From positions 15,441 to 50,725 of the forward strand of contig BFEA01000176.1 in the NCBI GenBank assembly GCA_003427395.1: 35,285 nucleotides of DNA, given 5' to 3'. Of the stretch, positions 29,387 through 35,285 are shown piece after piece. The translations under genes were made by a program, and so were the position numbers. A model generated the notes under the pieces. The model did not search any database. It saw only the letters and a program-made list of their open reading frames with translations, and had not been told where the DNA came from. This DNA is from Chara braunii (lineage: Eukaryota; Streptophyta; Charophyceae; Charales; Characeae). Position 1 is the first letter of the stretch, and each line of letters opens with the position of its first letter.

Positions 29387-29399
29387 ACTTCGCAGCGTT

Positions 29400-29411
29400 C
29401 ACACACACGCA

Positions 29412-29499
<88 letters not shown>
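29400..29499. repeat. (CA)n microsatellite
   Basis: About 100 bp of nearly pure CA dinucleotides. It directly follows the third box copy. Confidence 0.97.
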
Positions 29500-29501
<2 letters not shown>

Positions 29502-29908
29502 GTGTAGTTTGAGATGAATGTTGGGAATGCCCCAATGCTGTGATATTTGTTCGCTTTTGGTAAATGCGTTTTTGGTTTTGTGGGTCGGTGTGGAAGGCTC
29601 TCCAAGTTTTTTCAGACCTTTGAGGAGGTCAGGTCGGTGCCTTCTTGTTGGAGTAATTTTCCGTCTTAGGTAAGTTGCCTTCAGTCCTCCATCCCCTGAT
29701 TGTTTGAAATATATATGTGCATACATATGTATATGTGCAAGTGTGCCACTTTGGCGGCAGACGGGTATGTGGGCACTTAGCGTTGAGCCACACCAATGTG
29801 GCCAACCTTGCATTTTCTATTATATTGCTCATCTATATTTTTTTGCAATGGATGGTTTGTGATGGTTTGTAAAGGGAATGAGAGAGAGAATCTGAGGTCT
29901 TTTAAAAC
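29500..29908. other. Anonymous intergenic DNA between two CA tracts
   Basis: No supported gene. A short TATATG-type patch lies near 29710-29735. Confidence 0.4.
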
Positions 29909-29911
29909 AAC

Positions 29912-29946
<35 letters not shown>

Positions 29947-29949
29947 CAC
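29909..29949. repeat. Short (CA)n microsatellite
   Basis: About 40 bp of CA dinucleotides with one A interruption. Confidence 0.95.
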
Positions 29950-30059
29950 TCGAGCGCATGGGCTCCCGTTTTCCTTGCGAAAGGCCAGAGCCCTCCCGAC
30001 CATGTCACGCTGGAGTTAAACATAACTTATGAGACAACTTAGGAACGATGCAGATTAAT

Positions 30060-30410
30060 ACCTCGAACCGTTGAGGCGAGCGTGGTCGCATTGTCCCTTT
30101 ACCGCTTTAGCCGGGTGTGCGAGTCGTACTCCTCCCGGTCCCCTGTGACAAGATAGGTTTTTGCGGGGCATAACTTACCTTCCCTAAGGGGTTGTCACCA
30201 GCCTTAGTAGGAGCGTATCCCTACCGAGCTACTGACCCAAATGCGAAAGTTTTTACATGCAATTGCAGAGGTGAGTCAGCCGAGGGTGTTTGCTCGTTTC
30301 GTTGTAGCATAGGTACGTATGGATAAAACGCCTGTACCCCGAACATTGTTCGTGGCTCAAAGCACTGATCTTTCAAGCTCGAGGCATACACCGGTTGACT
30401 ATGACAGTTT
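30060..30410. repeat. Dispersed repeat, copy 2
   Basis: Colinear with 18870-19272 in the same orientation but diverged. atgcgaaagttttt, then atgcaattgcagagg, then gttgtagcatagg and ccggttgactatgac are conserved. The part matching the possible B box in copy 1 is missing here, while the A-box-like word (30391-30401, minus strand) remains. No coding capacity. Confidence 0.7.
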
Positions 30411-31333
30411 CAACCAGATGCGAAACCCATCAATTAATCCTAGCCCCCTGCACATTAAAAAATGAATTATTATAGCAAAACACACAAGTCATTAATAAGA
30501 CATACGCATATCAAAAATCATCCTTCAACATCTTTACATAACTAAATCCCCGACAATCATTGTTGTCGAGATACAACAGTTAAAGAAACTTTTCATATAC
30601 AGTTGGTTCAGCAAAGCAAAAATTGACAGTGCGATACTCAACCAACTACAGTTGACTTCACTTTATGAATTGACATGCCAAAGCAATCCTTCCTTGTCCT
30701 TGATAAAGTCGAAATTCCAAGTTATGCTCTTCATAAAGGGGTGTAACTGCAAAAAGATACAATGTCGGTGGAACTCCCTGTCTAATGTACATGAAAAATT
30801 CTTCACTTACTTCAATTGCCTCCATTGTAGTCCTGATAATTGAAACATACTGACAGGATTTTCATGTAAGATCCCTTAGTATTGCTTCGTACAGTCCTGA
30901 AAAATTTTTATTTGAATTAAGATTTTCCTCTCCAGGCAACTCCAGAATGTTCTCACATAGTACGGTTAGGGTAATCATCGACGTCTAACAATTAACTCAA
31001 ATGTGTACTTCATCTTTCTGTTTTTGCTCTCGGTTTTATTATGATGTCTTCATGCAACTCCTAGAATGGTATAACTAAAGACTATTAATGCAAGCCGGAA
31101 TTTTTCACCATCTCTCATGACTTGTCGTCTGCCTATGCCTAAAAATTTATCTCTCTCTTACTATTGATCATTTTTTTTGCCTTGACTGATAACATGTGCT
31201 ACCTATGTTAGCCTTGCTCATGTAATTATCCCTCAATGCCAAGGTATGATAGTGAGATCATTGGAGTAATTCGAACACTATCCCCTCGGTGGTTCTATCT
31301 ACATAGAGTTTTATTATTATTATTATTTTAATG
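30411..31333. other. AT-rich intergenic DNA
   Basis: No gene or larger repeat seen. A short (TTA)n patch lies at about 31310-31326. Confidence 0.4.
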
Positions 31334-31965
31334 TTATAACTTCGTGAAGCCATTAACATAATGGTTTCCTCGACGGGCTAGTGGATGCGTGACATCTCTG
31401 GAAATCAGATGAAATCTCCAAAGGTCGCATTTAACCATGATAAATTTGGCGTCCCTCGCTGGCAAGAGTCTCCAAGAAGTGAAGGCGTACGAGTTCGTCA
31501 TCATAAAAAATAAAGATCGCAATACGTCCGTCTCACATGCCACAAATTGAGATCATACGTGAGGCCAGTTTCCACACTATAACTCGGAATGGTCGACTTA
31601 GTCCAAATAAGTGTCGAGTCTCCGTGTCCCGGATCCGCACGACGTCGAAGCGGTTGTCGGACGAGTTAATCTTAACACTTATAATGACCCAAGAGAGACA
31701 TTGGGGGTTAAGCATTCCGATAAAACTAACCCAACGTGTTGGCGTGTCGTCTCGAACAATCAAAAGTTGTCATATTAGGTGTATCGCGAACGAAGAGATA
31801 CCTGTTCATAGTGAGGTGTCGTCAACCACATTCCATCTGTCCACAAAAGAACCACATCACGCATTGATTAACCTAAAAAATCGACGTTCATCGCGCTCAA
31901 ACTCCTCTGTAGAAAACACAACTCGCCTGAAGCACCGAAATTTTTTGTCGCTTGTTAGGCGATAA
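31334..31965. other. CpG-richer block with open frames on both strands, unidentified
   Basis: A plus-strand frame of 142 codons (31537-31965) overlaps minus-strand frames (31533-31763 and 31334-31543). Neither strand shows a domain I recognise. CpG density is clearly higher than in neighbouring DNA, which may mean an old coding or mobile fragment. No gene is called. Confidence 0.25.
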
Positions 31966-32366
31966 TAATAAATACATGCAAAAGGACCATGTTGTTTGTT
32001 ATAGTGTAGGAGCATTGTCAAAAAGAACCGTTTCACTTCCTGAATATTTTCTGCGTACTGAGACTACTCATAACTGTGTCGAACTGGAACAATGTTCTCT
32101 TTGTGTCGAACGAGAACAATGTTCTCCATTCTCCATTATGTTTCTCAATCCTTAGCTTGAGTATTGATTTGATTCAGTGACCACTTCTTGTGGGAAACTT
32201 TAGGCAGGGACATGGCTATTGTCACCATCTCGTCTCATTTGAGAGGGTAATGTTAAACCTTATTCAATACCGCCTGTTTCTCACTGTCGGTGAAATTTGT
32301 CAAAAAAATGTGACACCTCTGAGCCTCATCCAAGTACGAAATTCTTCTGGCTGTTCGAATGAGTGT
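31966..32366. other. Intergenic DNA with a small 27-bp direct repeat
   Basis: gtgtcgaactggaacaatg (from 32076) recurs as gtgtcgaacgagaacaatg (from 32103). The second copy contains GAGAAC and GTTCTC around three bases. No gene is seen. Confidence 0.5.
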
Positions 32367-32801
32367 CTAAAGGAAGACATCTAATATATTGTATTTAACT
32401 CTTCTTCTGTTAAAAAGATCCTTGGTAGTAGTCGAAACATTTTTTTCCTCAAACTCTCTTCTTATTTTGTTTTTGACTTCTTCCCAGGTAGGAACTTCTT
32501 CCATCAACTCTTGAACTGCCAATCTTGAGTCATGATCACAATATAATAGAAGATGATTAAGTTGTTGTCGAACAATCCAACCATAACTAAGTCCAAACAA
32601 TTCATACTCATTTAGGAAATCATTAACTTTGGGTCCTCTGAAACATAAAATTATCTCATCAGGGCGCTTTACTCTTACAATGTTTGATCCCCCCTTCATA
32701 GTATCAACCCTCTCGACCAATTTTCGTATGCCACCCACCAAAGTCTCTTCATGAATCCCCGTGGAGGAGCTAGGTTTTCCTCTTTCAACCATCTTGACCA
32801 C
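32367..32801 (-). pseudogene. LTR-retrotransposon gag fragment
   Basis: A 144-codon minus-strand frame reads like a retrotransposon gag capsid domain: IILCFRGPKVNDFLNEYELF, then GWIVRQQLNHLLLYCD, then AVQELMEEVPTWEEVKNKIR and REFEEKN. F-x-G-x-x-V-x-x-F-L near the start and a W-E-E-x-K-x-x-x-x-x-E-F-type word near the end are common to Ty3/gypsy gag proteins. It differs from the gag at 1420-2832, so it is a second family. Neither zinc knuckle nor pol follows downstream, so this is a solo remnant. A Cys-rich minus-strand frame at 32846-33037 lies just upstream and is not assigned. Confidence 0.65.
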
Positions 32802-33070
32802 TAGTTTTTCTTAATACCATTTATTTTCTCTTCTCTTGTCACTTTTTAATTGTTTTTCAACCCCTTATTCTTCTTGCAAAAGATACATGCTTGTCTCTTT
32901 CCTCTCTTGTTTGTTGCACCCCTTGATAATATTGTAGGTAGAGAATGTAGGCAACAATAGTCTGAGTATAGATTAAAGGCAAAACAACTTTTTTCAACCT
33001 CCCGACTACCGAAGCAATATTCTTGTGGACATTGCAAAGCTGAACTCCGTCACATATAAAAACAATTTAG
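32802..33070. other. DNA upstream of the gag fragment
   Basis: The minus-strand frame of 63 codons at 32846-33037 has several Cys pairs (CPQEYC, CIFCKK) but no standard zinc-finger spacing. It could be part of the same decayed element. Confidence 0.3.
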
Positions 33071-33086
33071 TTTTTTTTTTTTTTTT
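33071..33086. repeat. T16 homopolymer
   Basis: An isolated run of 16 T. It could mark the end of an old minus-strand retroposed copy, but no body is recognised. Confidence 0.8.
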
Positions 33087-34199
33087 GACACGATGCTCCA
33101 ATCTATTCGTGGGGAGCAACACGGATGGGAATTGGGTCCAGTGTTCCTTATCAGAATACAAAAAATGAGTTACCGGTACCATCACCCGGCTTCGGTTAAG
33201 AACAAAAACAATTAATTCACCCGATGAACATGATTATCGTTCGTGAATCATATAGATAGTTCAGTGCATTCCTCTAAAGTAATGGAACTCCACAATAGCT
33301 TCATCATGAAACAAGAACAATATGAGTGAGACAAAGACAAAACAACCTCTCGCACCCATTTAAAATAATAAAAATACACTTAGTTACAATAACGACGTGC
33401 ATCAATGAATCAACATTGATATGCCAACACGTGTGTTTTTGAATTCTTAGTTGCTCTACGTGTTGAAAACAAGCTGAAAAACTGATGGACACGTAAGTAA
33501 ACAGTTAAGGATACTCCAATACAACTTTCAACAGTTTAACACAGTCCTCTCAATGCCCATATTCGCTAGGAAGTTTAAATCTTGATGGAAGTCAATCACA
33601 TTTTTTTCTGTTGGGGCTTAAAAGTTTAATACAATGAGTGTAGAGTCAAGGTCATGACAAATGATCTCCTAGCGATCTCTTTCAATATCCAACCCTCTCT
33701 CACAACAGTGAAAAACTGCTTAGGAGAGTATGCTGAACGTTTTGAAGTGACAAACAACTGAAACAAGTTCGTGTACCTCAGTGCAATACATTTTTTCACT
33801 CAACTGGGGAATGAAACAGATTGTTGAAGAATCTTCAAGAATGTATCTTGGGGTTCAAGTGACACTTTGTTTCTAAGTTGAACTCAAGGGAGAGCTATTA
33901 CTACAGAAAGTCATACAAAGGATTTATAGGTGGGGCCCAAACCCTCATTTATCTTTTATTGTCATAAACATAGTTTTTTTTTTCACAGTTGGGATACGTT
34001 AGTAAAGTCAGACTGCCGACCAAACAGTTAATGAAAGTATTATGGAGGATGACGACTAGGTTTGTGTGAAAATCATTCGGTGATTTGAAAAAAAAAAGTT
34101 ACTTCAAAAGTTGTCAGGGAAACTATTTTGTAAGCGGTCAACGACTCGTTCAATCGCCACTGAAAATAATTATGAAGTGTAAGAAATTCAATAATTTTG
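33087..34199. other. AT-rich intergenic DNA
   Basis: No supported feature beyond short T and A runs. Confidence 0.4.
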
Positions 34200-34650
34200 A
34201 AGTTTTCTGAATTTGAGTTTGAACTATTTAAAAGGTGTTGAAAATATTGAATATTTTTGTTTCGAATAGTGTTGAATATTTTAAAAATTTTGAAGTAGTG
34301 AAAATATTAAAGCTTATGAATGCCCCCTTTATATCCGAATGCATATAGACATTTAAGATTTTGAAAATTTTGAAGCAATGAAGATGCTGGAATTTTAAAC
34401 ACCACCCCCAGACGTCTGGATGAATTTTGACGTTGAAGACTCTGTAAATTTTAAATTGGTGAGGATCCTGGAAATTGTCTCCCCCCCCCCCCTTCCGGCT
34501 CCTCTGTTTTGTTTTTTTTAAGGAAAAGTTTTTCAGAATTTTCAACACCTTTTCTATTTCATAAATGGAATAGTTTATATATATATTAAGGTTAAAAATT
34601 TTATAAATTTTAAAGTGTTGAAGATGTTGAAATTTTTTTTTTTTTTTTTT
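34200..34650. repeat. Degenerate repeats of about 80 bp, with one inverted piece
   Basis: The word WAAATTTTRAARYRRTGARG recurs near 34284, 34364, 34445 and 34604, at steps of 80, 81 and 159 bp. The segment 34519-34552 read in reverse complement resembles 34225-34262 (aaggtgttgaaaat). A C run (about 34481-34492) and a T18 run (34633-34650) are included. Confidence 0.6.
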
Positions 34651-35285
34651 CTCTATATTTTGTTTTGTTTTGGAGGGTCAATGTTCAAAATTCCAACACT
34701 TATGTAAATGTTAAATATTCATGGACATGTTAATCACCTCTCAAATATTTGTTTGCAAAAAGGCAAAGGAGGTGTGAGTATGCTTGATAGCACAGTGGTT
34801 GATCAAGACAATCTCAGCGAAAGAAAATCATTGAATTTTTGCTTATAGAAATAATATTAGCAGAGGAGTGATAGTCTCATTAGTTAGATGATGTATGATA
34901 ATTCTATATGTTGAAGTTATTCCTTATAAGGTAAATACAATATGTGTTATGGCAGCGAATATTTCTCGCATGAAAAAAAATCAAACCCAAGTCATGAATT
35001 CAACTAGTCACGAAGACGAAAGTTATGGCGTAACATTTTTTATACCCCCTTGCTTGTACTTAATAGGAATGATCTTACCCTCGCTGTAGATATGAGTTCT
35101 ACCTCATTTAGTAGGTTTTTGATTTAAAGATAAGTCATTAGAGTAGGGGATTTATTTGATAACGTTTGTGGATATTAAATCTTAATCTCGACTCTGAAAG
35201 ACAGAACAAACAGGCTAACATGAGGAGAGGATAAAATAAGTGATCTTAAAGAGGCCCTACCTACAAACTAGCATTAACTTCTACA
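34651..35285. other. AT-rich intergenic DNA at the window edge
   Basis: No gene supported. An A-box-like word (tagcacagtgg at about 34787) could be a relic of a tRNA-derived SINE, but no B box is visible. Confidence 0.35.

Noticed and set aside
29318-29535. Open frames of Thr-His and Cys-Val repeats
   Set aside because: These are translations of the CA microsatellite.
34780-34850. A-box-like tagcacagtgg as a tRNA gene or SINE
   Set aside because: The A box is good, but no B box follows within the usual distance. Kept only as a remark.

Overview
The window looks like gene-poor nuclear DNA of a streptophyte (green plant lineage). It is built almost entirely from decayed transposable elements, simple repeats and structured intergenic repeats. 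I see no intact host gene, tRNA or rRNA. The retroelement families (a chromodomain-bearing Ty3/gypsy element, and a plant L1-like LINE with a CCHC ORF1 and a reverse-transcriptase zinc-binding tail), the very charged N-terminal gag segment, the long CT and CA microsatellites and the N gap would suit a charophyte alga such as Chara. That species-level idea is inference.

Layout. (1) 1-6462, plus strand: a broken Ty3/gypsy chromovirus. The order is leader with a TTGACC cluster, gag with zinc knuckle, protease, reverse transcriptase, RNase H, integrase (zinc finger, DDE core), C-terminal domain and chromodomain. It carries several frameshifts and many in-frame stops, mostly TAG. No LTR pair was found. 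(2) about 7150-8010: a small repeat-bearing region with two degenerate hammerhead-ribozyme-like cores 746 bp apart, strong hairpins between them, and a conserved box after each. A third, more diverged copy of the box lies at 29347-29386. (3) 8052-about 17800, minus strand: a LINE of roughly 9.7 kb with poly(A) tail, zinc-binding tail, RT, endonuclease and ORF1 remnants. Its RT gene holds a 778-bp tandem duplication. (4) 17.8-21.1 kb: anonymous DNA with one copy of a dispersed, possibly tRNA-derived repeat (the second copy is at 30.06-30.41 kb) and a duplicated hairpin-rich segment. (5) 21.67-22.88 kb: an array of about 15 degenerate units. The better preserved ones form a hairpin whose arms change sequence between units but stay complementary. 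(6) 23-28 kb: anonymous DNA with a 2 x 69-bp duplication, a (CT)n tract with an assembly gap, and perfect foldbacks. (7) 27.97-28.77 kb: a 186-bp tandem repeat whose second unit is interrupted by a 415-bp MITE-like insertion. (8) 29.3-30 kb: (CA)n tracts. (9) 32.4-32.8 kb: a minus-strand gag fragment of another LTR element. The rest is AT-rich DNA with degenerate repeats of about 80 bp.

Nothing here appears to work as an operon or pathway. The genes are ordered only within their own elements. The most promising undescribed structures are the hammerhead-like repeats (7.2-8.0 kb, retrozyme- or Penelope-like) and the covarying hairpin array (21.7-22.9 kb).
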